A stretch of 64,000 nucleotides of DNA from JBCCOW01 sp038749105 (GTDB lineage Bacteria; Planctomycetota; Phycisphaerae; Phycisphaerales; Phycisphaeraceae), in NCBI GenBank assembly GCA_038749105.1, contig JBCDIM010000005.1, positions 1 through 64,000 of the forward strand, given 5' to 3'. Shown here piece after piece: positions 26,960 to 35,868 of the stretch (positions are counted from its first letter, which is position 1; every line of letters starts with the position of its first letter). Under the pieces are notes generated by a model. That model searched no databases, had not been told where the DNA came from, and saw nothing but the letters and a program-made list of their open reading frames with translations. The position numbers were made by a program, and so were the translations under genes.

Positions 26960-27139
26960 TCAGGACTCGTCGGTGCGTCCTTCGAGGACCTGCTTGCGGA
27001 GCTCCTGGGCGGTGTTCTTGACGTCCTGCATGGCTTTGCGGACGCGGGTCCCGGCGGCGCGGTTGCCACCGGCGGCCTTGCGCACGTCGTCTTCAACCGC
27101 GGCGAGGATGGCTTTGAGCTGTTCGTAGGTCTCGAGCAT
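26960..27139 (-). CDS. Histone H1-like (Hc1-type) small protein
   Basis: The 59-residue protein matches the N-terminal part of bacterial Hc1 histone-like proteins: a heptad-rich helix (YEQLKAILAAVEDDVRKA) followed by GNRAAGTRVRKAMQDVKN and a charged helix. Longer Hc1 proteins bind DNA through a Lys/Ala-rich tail, which is absent here, so DNA binding is uncertain. ATG 27139 is preceded by GGAGACC. It is likely abundant and cytoplasmic. A nested palindrome follows the stop. Confidence 0.75.
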   Translation of the reverse strand: MLETYEQLKAILAAVEDDVRKAAGGNRAAGTRVRKAMQDVKNTAQELRKQVLEGRTDES

Positions 27140-27279
27140 GGGGGGTCTCCGAAGGCAGTGATGAATGGGGGTGTGGGGAATAGTCCCGACAAACGGGCAC
27201 AGAATCGGGCCGGGTAGCCTAACGGGCCGCTCACGAGGCGGCAAACGCTCCGGCAGGCGGGTGCGGGCGCGGCGCGGCT

Positions 27280-28896
27280 TTAGCCGGCGGCGGGGGCCGC
27301 GCGGAACCGCTCCGCCAGCCCGCGGGCCAGGGCCTCGGGGCTCGGCTGCTCGGCCTCGGCGTCGGCGGGCGTGCCGAGCTCGGCGAGCGTCTGGCTGGTG
27401 ATCGGGCCGATCGAGATGAGCACCGGCTTCGCCAAGCGCTCGGCGGCCGCGTCGCCGAGCAGGGCGTGGAGGTTCCGGGCGGTAGACGAGCTAGTGAAGG
27501 TCACCGCATCGATGCTCCCCTCGTCAAACGCGGTGACGACTGTCTCCGGGAGCTGAGCGACGGGTCGGGTGTGGTACGCGGTCACAGCCGAGACGCGGGC
27601 GCCGGCATCGGTCAGGGCCTCGACGATCGCGTCGGCGGCGATATCGGCCCGCAGCAGCAGCATCCGGAGCCCGGCCAGGTCGGTGTGGTCCGCGAGCTCG
27701 GCGGCAAGGGCGGCGGCGTTGGGCCGATCGGGGATGAAGTCGGGGCGGATCGCCAGGCGGCGGTGCAGGGCCTCGGCGGTGGAGGGGCCGACGGCGGCGA
27801 ACCGGGTTCCCGCCAGGGCCCGGGCGTCGAGGTTCAAGGCGTCGAGCCGGTCGGCGAGCACGTCCACCGCGTTGGCTGAGGTGATGACAAGCCAGTCGGT
27901 CTGGTCGAGGCTGAGCAGCTGGTGATCGAGGTCGTCGTAGCTGTCGGGGGGGTGCGTGTCGATCGTCGGGGCTTCGAGCACCTCGGCACCGAGGTCGGCC
28001 AGGGCATCGCGGAGGGTGCTGGCTTGCTGCCGGGTGCGGGTGATCAAGACACGCTTGCCGAACAGGGGCTTCGATTCGGGGTTGAAGAAGAAGTCGAGGC
28101 CGGGCTCATCGATTGCGCAGACGGGGCCGACGACGATGATGGCGGGGGCCTTGATGCCGGCGGCTTCGGTGATGCCGGGGAGGGTGGCGAGTGTGCCGGT
28201 GGCGTGGCGTTGCTTGGGGAGGGTGCCCCACTGGACGATGGCGGCGGGGGTGGAGTCGGGCAGGCCGTGGGAGACAAGGGTGTCGCAGATGGCCTGGAGG
28301 CGGGTGACGCCCATGTAGAAGCAGGCGGTGCCGCCGGCCCCGATCAGGGCGGCCAGCGCGGGGTAATCGATCGCGGTCTGGTCCTTGGTGGGGTCTTCGT
28401 GCCCGGTCACGAAGGTGAGGGTGGAGGCGAGGTGACGGTGGGTGACGGGGATGCCGGCGTAGGCGGGTGCGGCGATGCCGGCGGTGACGCCGGGGATGAC
28501 CTCGCAGGGCACGCCGCTGCGGGCACAGAAGGCGGCTTCTTCGGCCCCCCTGCCGTAGAGGTAGGGGTCGCCGCCCTTGAGGCGGACCACGCGGTGGCCC
28601 TGCTTGGCGAGATCGACCAGGAGCTGGTTGGTGTCGGGCTGCTTGACCTTGTGGAGCTTGGCTCGCTTGCCGACGTCGATGCGCTCGGCGGACGCGGGAG
28701 CGAGGTCCATCAGGACGGGGTTCGCCAGGGCATCAAAAACAACGGCGGTGGCGTGTTGGAGGCGGTGCTGGCCCAGGACGGTGAGCAGGCCCGGGTCGCC
28801 GGGCCCGGCCCCGATGAGGCTGACCGAGCCCACGGCGGCGGGCGGGTTTGGGCTGAGGTTATCGGGGCTTGTCGAAGGTTGGGCGGGGTCGGTCAC
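27280..28896 (-). CDS. Fused uroporphyrinogen-III C-methyltransferase / uroporphyrinogen-III synthase (CobA-HemD)
   Basis: The 538-residue protein joins two enzymes. Residues about 22-265 are the SAM-dependent CobA/SUMT domain, with VSLIGAGPGDPGLLTVLG, VVRLKGGDPYLYGRGAEEA and PGVTAGIAAPAYAGIPVTHR. It methylates uroporphyrinogen III to precorrin-2 for siroheme and cobalamin. Residues about 285-530 are a HemD domain (KRVLITRTRQQASTLRDAL, AVTFTSSSTARNL) that closes the tetrapyrrole ring. The fusion is known in several phyla. GTG 28896 is the likely start; no strong ribosome site is seen. It supplies siroheme to the reductase at 12099. The oxidase/ferrochelatase for the final steps is not in the window. 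Confidence 0.93.
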   Translation of the reverse strand: MTDPAQPSTSPDNLSPNPPAAVGSVSLIGAGPGDPGLLTVLGQHRLQHATAVVFDALANPVLMDLAPASAERIDVGKRAKLHKVKQPDTNQLLVDLAKQGHRVVRLKGGDPYLYGRGAEEAAFCARSGVPCEVIPGVTAGIAAPAYAGIPVTHRHLASTLTFVTGHEDPTKDQTAIDYPALAALIGAGGTACFYMGVTRLQAICDTLVSHGLPDSTPAAIVQWGTLPKQRHATGTLATLPGITEAAGIKAPAIIVVGPVCAIDEPGLDFFFNPESKPLFGKRVLITRTRQQASTLRDALADLGAEVLEAPTIDTHPPDSYDDLDHQLLSLDQTDWLVITSANAVDVLADRLDALNLDARALAGTRFAAVGPSTAEALHRRLAIRPDFIPDRPNAAALAAELADHTDLAGLRMLLLRADIAADAIVEALTDAGARVSAVTAYHTRPVAQLPETVVTAFDEGSIDAVTFTSSSTARNLHALLGDAAAERLAKPVLISIGPITSQTLAELGTPADAEAEQPSPEALARGLAERFRAAPAAG

Positions 28897-29001
28897 GGGG
28901 TTTGTGCGGCTTTTTCGGGTAGGGGGACAGGCAGCGGTTAACCATAGGGGCTAGCGCGACGATGCGTGCGGAGGAGGGGTCCTCAAAAAGGAGCACGCGA
29001 C

Positions 29002-29370
29002 ATGTCGGCAGCCTCACTTCGCTACGTGGATCCGGACGCCAACCCAAACGACAGCTATTTCTTCGAGCGGCGGTCGGCTCCCCGTCGGAAAATGAATGGT
29101 CGAGTCACCGCCATGCTTGAGCCCGAAACCGATGGCGGGAGCCTCAAGCGGATCTGTTCGCTCACACTGGTGGACGGCTCGGCGAACGGGCTGGGAACAC
29201 GTTGCGATCAGGAGGTCACGAAAGGGACGCGTCTGAGCGTGTTCTTCCCGCCGCACGGGTACGAGGCCGGCTTCGCCATGGGCGGCGAGGTGGTGAACTG
29301 CTGGCAAGAGGGCGATGCTTGGCGGGTCGGGATTGCGCTGGACGAGACGGTGGGCCGGCTGGCGGGGTGA
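29002..29370 (+). CDS. PilZ-domain protein (likely c-di-GMP receptor)
   Basis: The 122-residue protein carries both halves of the PilZ c-di-GMP site: RSAPR (RxxxR) near residue 26 and DGSANG (D/NxSxxG) near residue 66. A beta-barrel follows, ending in WRVGIALDE. It has no other domain. ATG 29002 has AGGAG upstream. A diguanylate cyclase is encoded at 42263, so a signalling link is possible. It is convergent with the HIT gene, with a short tandem repeat between them. Confidence 0.75.
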   Translation: MSAASLRYVDPDANPNDSYFFERRSAPRRKMNGRVTAMLEPETDGGSLKRICSLTLVDGSANGLGTRCDQEVTKGTRLSVFFPPHGYEAGFAMGGEVVNCWQEGDAWRVGIALDETVGRLAG

Positions 29371-29375
29371 GGCAG

Positions 29376-29414
29376 GAGAAGTTGGAAGCTGGGAGCTGGA
29401 AGCTAGAAGGTTGA
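29376..29414. repeat. GGAAGCT-type short tandem repeat
   Basis: Degenerate copies of GGAAGCT/GGGAGCT run from the PilZ gene end to near the HIT gene end. No hairpin or T-run is present, so it is not an evident terminator. Confidence 0.5.
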
Positions 29415-29430
29415 GGCTGACAGGCGGCGG

Positions 29431-29988
29431 TTACGCATCACCCATCTGCGCGAGGGTTTCGCGGAGGCGGGTGTAGGACTGTTCGAGTGCTTGGGGGATG
29501 ACCCGGACGCCGGGGATCGTCTGCATGAAGTTGGTGTCACCGTTCCACCGGGGGACGGCGTGGAGGTGGAGATGCCCCGGGACGCCTGCGCCAGCGGCCC
29601 GGCCAAGGTTGAGCCCCAGGTTCACGCCCTGACAATGGCACGCGGCTTTGAGCAGGCGTGTAGCGAGCTCGGCGGTCTCCATCAGCTCAGCCCGACAGCC
29701 TGGCGTGAGCTCCGAGAGCTCCGCGGCGTGTTGGTGGGGGGCGATCAGCAGGTGGCCGTTGGCGTAGGGGTAGCGGTTGAGCAGGAGGACGGTGCTGGGG
29801 TAACGACGGAGGACGAGGCGTTCGCGGGCTTCCTCAGGGGTGAGATCTTCGCGGGCGGCATCGCAGAGGAAACAGCCGTTGCCGCGATCCAGCGGCGGCG
29901 GGGCCTCGGGGTCCGGGCCGGGCTGGCCCAAGTTTTCCAGGTAGGCCATCCGCCAAGGGGCCCAGAGGTTTTGCGGGGAGTCGGGCAT
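29431..29988 (-). CDS. HIT-family nucleotide hydrolase/transferase
   Basis: The 185-residue protein contains the HIT motif HLHLHAVPRW (about residues 135-145) and the zinc-type cysteines GCFLCDAA near residue 40. YPYANGHLLIAPHQH matches the AP4A phosphorylase-like branch. HIT proteins hydrolyse or transfer nucleotides such as Ap4A in the cytoplasm. ATG 29988 is preceded by a TAGGCT hexamer at leaderless spacing. It is divergent from the mrp operon. Confidence 0.9.
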   Translation of the reverse strand: MPDSPQNLWAPWRMAYLENLGQPGPDPEAPPPLDRGNGCFLCDAAREDLTPEEARERLVLRRYPSTVLLLNRYPYANGHLLIAPHQHAAELSELTPGCRAELMETAELATRLLKAACHCQGVNLGLNLGRAAGAGVPGHLHLHAVPRWNGDTNFMQTIPGVRVIPQALEQSYTRLRETLAQMGDA

Positions 29989-29994
29989 AACGGC

Positions 29995-30000
29995 AGCCTA
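29995..30000 (-). promoter_or_regulatory. -10-like hexamer, likely leaderless start of the HIT gene
   Basis: On the minus strand TAGGCT ends six bases before ATG 29988. Confidence 0.45.
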
Positions 30001-30133
30001 GCGTGGTCGGCGGAGCCAAGGACACACAAGGGATAACTTGAGTCGGACTCGTTTGCCGACCGATGGCCTCATTACTTGGGGAGGTGGGGTGGTGTCGGTG
30101 TTGTTGCCGACGGGGACCGGTTGATCTTTGCCC

Positions 30134-32710
30134 ATGCCTGAGCACGCGTCAGTCTGGTTGATCTTGGTGGCGGTGCTCGCGCCGGTCACGGCGGGGGTAG
30201 CGACGATGTGGCTGCCCAGGTCGGCGGTCGCGCTGCGGGTCGCGGTGGCGATCTGCGGGCCGCTCACGGCGTTCTTCTGCATCCTCGCTTCACTGTCGGT
30301 CGGGGGCCTGGACCGCACACCAAACGGCGAGATCGGCTGGCTGCCCTCGCTCAACATCAACCTTGCGTTTTTGACCGACGGGCTCGGGGCGTTCTTCGGG
30401 CTGCTGGTCTCGGGGATCGGGGCGATGATCGTGCTCTATGCCCGGGGCTACTTCGGGAAGGAAGGCCCGACCTCCAAGGAAGACCTGGCCCGGTTCTACC
30501 CGCTGCTGGGCTTCTTTATGACGGCGATGGTGGGGCTGGTCCTCGCGGACTACACCCTGCTGACGCTGCTGTTCTGGGAGATGACGAGCATCAGCTCGTT
30601 CTTTCTGATCGGCTGGGACCGGTATGACAAGAAGGCGGTGAAGCTGGGCATGCAGGCCTTCTTCACGACGGGGCTGGGCGGGCTGGCGCTGCTGGGCGGG
30701 ATCCTGCTGTTCGGCGACACGACCGGGGTGTGGCGGTGGAGCACGATGCTGGAGAGCTTGGGGGCCATTCACTGGAGCAGCGGCGGCGTGCTGTGGGCCT
30801 TCGTGCTGATGTTCATCGGGGCGGCGGCGAAGTCGGCACAGTGGCCTGCCCACTACTGGCTGCCCGGCGCGATGGCGGCCCCGACGCCGGTCTCGGCGTT
30901 CCTGCACTCGGCGACCATGGTCAAGGCGGGGGTGTTCCTGACCGGCAGGCTGCTGCCGGGGTTCATGATGGTGGACCAGTGGGCGGCGGTGATCGTGCCG
31001 TTCGGCGCGGTGACGATGCTGATCGGTGGGGTGCTGGCCCTGAACCAGCACGACCTCAAGCGGATCTTCGCCTACACGACCGTCTCGCAGCTGGGGCTGC
31101 TGATGACGATGTACGGGCTCGCGGGGTACAGCTACAAGGGTGCGCCCGCGATCGACTTCGATATCACGCAGATCGCCAACCATGCGTTCTACAAGGCCCC
31201 GCTGTTCATCGCGGCGGGGGCAATCGGGCACGTCGCGTCGCGGCAGCTGCCCGAACTGTTCGGGGCGTTCCACAAGCACAAGATGATCTGCGTGACGATG
31301 CTGCTGGCGGGCTACGCGCTGGCGGCGGGGCCGGGCACGATCAGCTTCCCCGCCAAGGAGCTGTTCCTCTACGCGGTCTACCACGCGGCAGAGGAAGCCC
31401 CGTGGCTGTGGCTGGTGATGGCGATGACGGTGGCAACCGCGATGTGCAACGTCGCGATCTTCATCCGGCTGCTCACCACGCTGATGGGCTGGCGGTTCGG
31501 GATGAAGGCCGAGCCTCACGGGCATGATGACCACGACGATCACCATCACGAGCATCACCACGAGCACGGCGTCATGGCCGCGATGATCTGGCTGCCCGGG
31601 CTGTTGATCGTCTCGCTGCAGTACGTCGGCGGACTGATCCCGCCGGTGTGGGACGCCCTGTTCCTGCCCTTCGAAACCAACGCGAACTACTTCTCAATGG
31701 ACAAGGGCGTGCCGAGCCTCTGGTACGCGATCACGCACCCGAGCCTGCCGCTCCTGATGTCGTTCCTCGCGATCGGCGGCGGCGTGCTGCTCGGGATCAG
31801 CAAGGTCGCCCGGCGCGAGCACCACGACATCCACGACAAGATCTACCCGCTGGCCTACTTCCTCTCGGTCACCGGCGGCGGTAAGGTCTTCCGGCTGGTC
31901 CAGACCGGGAACTTCAAGCACTACATGCTCTTCGTCCTGGGCTTCTTCCTGCTCACCTTCGGCTGGGCGGCCCTGCCCGACGACGCGATGCGGCGGCTGG
32001 TGGCCCTGTCGCCCGGCTCGGGCTACGGCGTCGGCCTGCTGCTCGGGATGATCACCTGCTTCACCGCGCTGGCGATCCCCTTCACCAAGGTCCGCGTGAT
32101 CCGTGTGGTCTTCCTCGGGGCGTGCGGGTTCTCCGTCGTCGGGATCTACCTCGTCTATCAGGCCCCGGACCTGGCGCTCACGCAGCTGATGTTCGAGATC
32201 ATCTCAGTGATCCTGTTCGTCATCGTGCTGCGGCTGCTCCCGAAGGAGAAGATGCTGAAGCAGGCCCTGGTCGGCAGGGTCGGCAGGGTCGCGATCGCGG
32301 CGAGCGTGGGGCTGGCGGTCGGGTGGATGACCCTGACCGCGGCGAGCTCCGACCCCGAGGTGCGGGTCGGTGAAACGCTGGCCCAGCACAGCTACGGCAA
32401 CTACGCCTACGGCGACGACGGCAAGAAGCTCAAGGACGCCGAAGGCAACTATGTGCAGGGCATGGACACCGCCCTGGACACGGCCCGCGGCGCCGGCGGG
32501 GACAACATCGTCAACGTGATCCTCGTCGACTTCCGGGCTTTGGACACCTACGGCGAGATCGCGGTCCTCGGGCTCGCGGCCATCGGCGTGTGGTCGCTGC
32601 TGCCCAGGCGTCGCCGCGGCCGACCGGACCTCAACCCCGGGCCGCACCGCACACTGGTGAGCGACGGGCCGAACGCCAACCCCCACATCGCCGAAGGGGG
32701 TGCGGCATGA
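30134..32710 (+). CDS. mrpA: Na+/H+ antiporter subunit MrpA
   Basis: The 858-residue membrane protein is the largest Mrp subunit and resembles NuoL in its first 500 residues (LLFWEMTSISSFFLIGW, AAKSAQWPAHYWLPGAMAAP, LHSATMVKAGVFL, NHAFYKAPLF). The C-terminal 200 residues are the MrpA/MrpB-type extension with VILVDFRALDTYGEI. The complex exports sodium in exchange for protons. A His/Asp-rich loop, HGHDDHDDHHHEHHHEHG, sits at about residues 462-479 and is unusual. ATG 30134 is used rather than the in-frame TTG two codons earlier. It is the first gene of a seven-gene operon; TGATCT six bases upstream is a weak -10 match. Confidence 0.95.
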   Translation: MPEHASVWLILVAVLAPVTAGVATMWLPRSAVALRVAVAICGPLTAFFCILASLSVGGLDRTPNGEIGWLPSLNINLAFLTDGLGAFFGLLVSGIGAMIVLYARGYFGKEGPTSKEDLARFYPLLGFFMTAMVGLVLADYTLLTLLFWEMTSISSFFLIGWDRYDKKAVKLGMQAFFTTGLGGLALLGGILLFGDTTGVWRWSTMLESLGAIHWSSGGVLWAFVLMFIGAAAKSAQWPAHYWLPGAMAAPTPVSAFLHSATMVKAGVFLTGRLLPGFMMVDQWAAVIVPFGAVTMLIGGVLALNQHDLKRIFAYTTVSQLGLLMTMYGLAGYSYKGAPAIDFDITQIANHAFYKAPLFIAAGAIGHVASRQLPELFGAFHKHKMICVTMLLAGYALAAGPGTISFPAKELFLYAVYHAAEEAPWLWLVMAMTVATAMCNVAIFIRLLTTLMGWRFGMKAEPHGHDDHDDHHHEHHHEHGVMAAMIWLPGLLIVSLQYVGGLIPPVWDALFLPFETNANYFSMDKGVPSLWYAITHPSLPLLMSFLAIGGGVLLGISKVARREHHDIHDKIYPLAYFLSVTGGGKVFRLVQTGNFKHYMLFVLGFFLLTFGWAALPDDAMRRLVALSPGSGYGVGLLLGMITCFTALAIPFTKVRVIRVVFLGACGFSVVGIYLVYQAPDLALTQLMFEIISVILFVIVLRLLPKEKMLKQALVGRVGRVAIAASVGLAVGWMTLTAASSDPEVRVGETLAQHSYGNYAYGDDGKKLKDAEGNYVQGMDTALDTARGAGGDNIVNVILVDFRALDTYGEIAVLGLAAIGVWSLLPRRRRGRPDLNPGPHRTLVSDGPNANPHIAEGGAA

Positions 32711-33201
32711 GCTCGATGCTCCTGCGGACCGCGATGCGGCTGCTGTTCCCGCTGACCCTGCTGTTCGGCGTCTACATGACCATCAAGGGCCACAACGAGC
32801 CCGGCGGCGGCTTCATCGGCGGGCTCATCCTCGCCACCGCGCTGGCCCTCTACCGCATGGCGGCCGGCCCCGGCTCGCTCTGGGACATCATCCCCGTCCA
32901 CCCCCGCGTGCTCGTGACCGTCGGGCTAGGCTTCGCGACCCTCACCGCGCTCGGCCCCATGCTGCTCGGCCTGCCCGTCCTCACCTCCTGGACCGGCGAT
33001 GTGCCCCTGCCCTTCGGCGAATCCGTCCACCTCGCCACCGCACTGGTCTTCGACCTCGGCGTCGTCTTCGTCGTGATCGGCGTGTCCATCGGCATGATCA
33101 CCCGCCTCTCCGAAGAGTGCGAAGACCTCGACGACCCCACCCCCCTCTCCGATGACAGTGCGGAAGCGGATCGGGCCGCTGGAGAAGGGGGTGCGGCATG
33201 A
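32707..33201 (+). CDS. mrpB: Na+/H+ antiporter subunit MrpB
   Basis: The 164-residue membrane subunit has four hydrophobic segments. The family stretch GHNEPGGGFIGGLILATALA lies near residue 30, followed by GESVHLATALVFDLGVVFVV. The C-terminus after residue 135 is hydrophilic and acidic. Its ATG overlaps the mrpA stop (ATGA), indicating translational coupling. Confidence 0.93.
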   Translation: MSSMLLRTAMRLLFPLTLLFGVYMTIKGHNEPGGGFIGGLILATALALYRMAAGPGSLWDIIPVHPRVLVTVGLGFATLTALGPMLLGLPVLTSWTGDVPLPFGESVHLATALVFDLGVVFVVIGVSIGMITRLSEECEDLDDPTPLSDDSAEADRAAGEGGAA

Positions 33202-33695
33202 CCCTGATCGTCTCGGTCTGCGTGGCGGTGATCTTCGGGACCAGCATCTACCTCATGCTCGGGCGTGAGCTGAAATCGGTTGCCATGGGCGTGTTCCTGC
33301 TGGGACACGCCGCGAACCTCTGCATCCTGGCTCAGTCCGGCAGCCCGCTGGTCGTCGGCGACGACGGCGACATCGAGGGCATCAAGCGGCCGCCCATCCT
33401 CGGGCAGGGCGAGCCGAAGGACGCACCCCTGAACCTGCTGGTCGACCCGCTGCCCCAGGCCCTGATCCTGACCGCGATCGTGATCAGCTTCGGCGTCATG
33501 GCCTTCCTGCTCACGCTGCTGGTCAAGACCGCACGATCGCAGGGCACGCTCGACCTCGACGAGCTGGCCCAGAACGCCGACGCACACGACGGGCCCGTGA
33601 CCGTGCCCGTGCAGTCCGAGGACGACGAGAACCGCACCACGCACGGCCCGATGCCCGACCGGGGCAACGATCCGGAAAGGGGTGAGCCCGCATGA
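33198..33695 (+). CDS. mrpC: Na+/H+ antiporter subunit MrpC
   Basis: The 165-residue NuoK-like subunit has three membrane segments, with GRELKSVAMGVFLLGHAANL and DPLPQALILTAIVISFGVMA typical of MrpC. A loop of about 25 residues (DDGDIEGIKRPPILG) lies between segments two and three. The C-terminal 55 residues are hydrophilic and not found in short MrpC proteins. The ATG overlaps the mrpB stop by four bases. Confidence 0.93.
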   Translation: MTLIVSVCVAVIFGTSIYLMLGRELKSVAMGVFLLGHAANLCILAQSGSPLVVGDDGDIEGIKRPPILGQGEPKDAPLNLLVDPLPQALILTAIVISFGVMAFLLTLLVKTARSQGTLDLDELAQNADAHDGPVTVPVQSEDDENRTTHGPMPDRGNDPERGEPA

Positions 33696-35389
33696 GCATG
33701 CCCCCCATGCACGACCTCATCGCGCTGCTCATCGTGATCCCGCTGGTCGCGGGCCTGCTGTCGCTGGCCGTGATCAATTCGCGGTTCTGGTCCCGAGCGA
33801 TCGGCGTCTCGAGCATCGTCCTCACGCTGGGGCTCGCGCTCGGGCTGCTTCTGCAGCTCACCGCCCAGGGCGGCGCGGTGCTGGTCTCCGAGATGGGCGA
33901 CTGGAAAGCCCCGTTCGGCATCGTGCTGGTCTACGACAGCCTCTCGGGCATCCTGATCACCGCCGCGATGGTCGCCGCACTCGCCGCCTACCTGCACAGC
34001 TTCTCCAGCCTCGACCCCAACGTCGAACGCCGGTACTTCCACCCGCTGCTGCAGTTCCTGCTGGTGGGCGTCAACCTGTCGTTCGCCACCGGTGACCTGT
34101 TCAACCTGTTCGTGGGCTACGAGGTCATGCTCATGGCGAGCTACGCCCTGCTGACGATCGGCTCGGGCAAGGCCCAGCTCCGCCAGGCGTACAAATACGT
34201 CCTGCTCAACGTGCTCGCGGGCACGATGCTGCTGATGTCCGCGGGCATGACCTACGGGATGTTCGGCACGCTCAACATGGCCGACCTGGCCCGGATCATC
34301 TGCGAGATCGAAGCCGACCCGAGCCGCCAACTCCCGGCCGGGTTCACGGCCCTCTCGGTGATGATGCTCCTGGTCTTCGCGGTGAAGGGCGCCTTCTTCC
34401 CGCTGTGGTTCTGGCTGCCGGACACCTATTACACTCTGCCGATCGCGATCGGCGGGCTCTTCGGCGGACTCCTGACCAAGGTCGGGGTCTACACCATCGT
34501 CCGGCTGTTCCCCGGCGTCTTCGCCTCCGACGGCATGGGCGGCAGCAGCGAAGTCATCGCGGTCGTGCTCGCGGTCGCCGCGGGGATCACGATGTTCCTC
34601 GGGGTGCTCGGCGCGGTGTCACAGCACCGGGTGAGAAAGATCCTCGCGGTGCACGTGATCAGCCAGGTCGGGTACATGGCGGCGGGCATCGCGGTCGCGG
34701 TGTGGGTCGACCGGGGTGCGGTGCTCGAAGGCCAGGTGACCGGGCGAACCATCGCGGCGTTCGCCATCGGCGGCTGCGTCTTCCACATGGTCCACAACAT
34801 CATCGTGAAGTGCGCGTTGTTCCTCTGCTGCGGCCTGATGGAGAAGCACGCCGGCACGGACGACCTGGACAAGCTCGGCGGGCTGCTCAAACGCGACGTG
34901 TTCCTCGCGGTGCTCCTGTTCATCTCCGCGATGAGCCTGGTCGGCTTCCCGCCCCTCTCGGGCTTCGGCGGCAAGATCGTCATCATCCAGGCCGGCTGGT
35001 CCAACCTCTGGGTCCTGTCGATCGTCGGGCTGCTCACCGGGGCCCTGACGCTGCTGTCCATGCTCAAGATCTGGAGCTACGGGTTCTGGAACCCGGACCA
35101 GGCACCCGTGGCCCGCCAGCCCTCGCACGTCAAGGCGACCAATCGCCCGGCTTACCTGGGCGTCGCCATCCTCGTTGCCGTGGCCCTGTTCCTCGGCTTC
35201 GGCTCCGAAGCGGTCTACGAGATCGCTTTCAACGCCGGCGACCAGATCGCGGACCGCACCGCCTACATCCAGGCCGTCCTCGGGCCCGAGGGCATCGCCC
35301 ACCTCGACGGGCCCGCCCTCGCCGACCCCGCCGCGATGACCCAACCGGCCACACCGCCGACCACCCAACCCGCGGAGGTCCTGCCATGA
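33692..35389 (+). CDS. mrpD: Na+/H+ antiporter subunit MrpD
   Basis: The 565-residue NuoN/NuoM-like membrane subunit has about 14 transmembrane segments. Key stretches are GDLFNLFVGYEVMLMASYAL (the conserved Glu in the proton path), VKGAFFPLWFWLPDTY and FPPLSGFGGKI. The C-terminal 30 residues contain a TQPATPPTTQPAE tail like the linkers in the DUF748 protein at 1-3102. It overlaps mrpC by ATGA. Confidence 0.95.
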   Translation: MSMPPMHDLIALLIVIPLVAGLLSLAVINSRFWSRAIGVSSIVLTLGLALGLLLQLTAQGGAVLVSEMGDWKAPFGIVLVYDSLSGILITAAMVAALAAYLHSFSSLDPNVERRYFHPLLQFLLVGVNLSFATGDLFNLFVGYEVMLMASYALLTIGSGKAQLRQAYKYVLLNVLAGTMLLMSAGMTYGMFGTLNMADLARIICEIEADPSRQLPAGFTALSVMMLLVFAVKGAFFPLWFWLPDTYYTLPIAIGGLFGGLLTKVGVYTIVRLFPGVFASDGMGGSSEVIAVVLAVAAGITMFLGVLGAVSQHRVRKILAVHVISQVGYMAAGIAVAVWVDRGAVLEGQVTGRTIAAFAIGGCVFHMVHNIIVKCALFLCCGLMEKHAGTDDLDKLGGLLKRDVFLAVLLFISAMSLVGFPPLSGFGGKIVIIQAGWSNLWVLSIVGLLTGALTLLSMLKIWSYGFWNPDQAPVARQPSHVKATNRPAYLGVAILVAVALFLGFGSEAVYEIAFNAGDQIADRTAYIQAVLGPEGIAHLDGPALADPAAMTQPATPPTTQPAEVLP

Positions 35390-35868
35390 CCCTCCCGCTG
35401 TTCCTGCTCAACCTCGTCCTCGCCGGCGTGTGGATCGTCCTGAACCAGGACGCGAGCTTCTTCCACCTGCTCATGGGCTTCCTCGCCGGGGCGGTCATCA
35501 CCCACATCCTCGCGGTTGCTCTCGGCCAGGGGAACTACCTCGGCAAGCTCTGGACCCGCGTGCGGTTCCTCGGCTACTTCATCCGCATCCTCGTCCAGGC
35601 CAACATCGAGGTCGCCGTCGAAATCCTCACGCCCGGCCACTCTATGAAGCCCCGGTTCATCCGCTACGACGTGACTGACCTCGACCCGGTCCAGACCACC
35701 ACCCTCGCCTCCGCGATCACCCTCACCCCCGGCACCCTCTCGACCGACGTCTCCGACGACGGCAACACCCTCTACATCCACGCTATGTACGCCGACGACC
35801 GCGAGACCGCGCTCGCCAGCCTCGACGAGCTGCGACGCCGACTGATCGAGGACGTGTTCGAACAATGA
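35386..35868 (+). CDS. mrpE: Na+/H+ antiporter subunit MrpE
   Basis: The 160-residue protein has two to three N-terminal membrane segments and a soluble C-terminal domain. VQANIEVAVEILTPGHSMKP and TLASAITLTPGTLSTDV are the conserved MrpE regions. Length is normal for the family. ATG 35386 overlaps the mrpD stop. Confidence 0.94.
   Translation: MTLPLFLLNLVLAGVWIVLNQDASFFHLLMGFLAGAVITHILAVALGQGNYLGKLWTRVRFLGYFIRILVQANIEVAVEILTPGHSMKPRFIRYDVTDLDPVQTTTLASAITLTPGTLSTDVSDDGNTLYIHAMYADDRETALASLDELRRRLIEDVFEQ

Noticed and set aside
29376..29414. CRISPR-like repeat
   Set aside because: Units are 7 bp, degenerate and without spacers; it is a simple tandem repeat. No CRISPR array was seen anywhere in the window.
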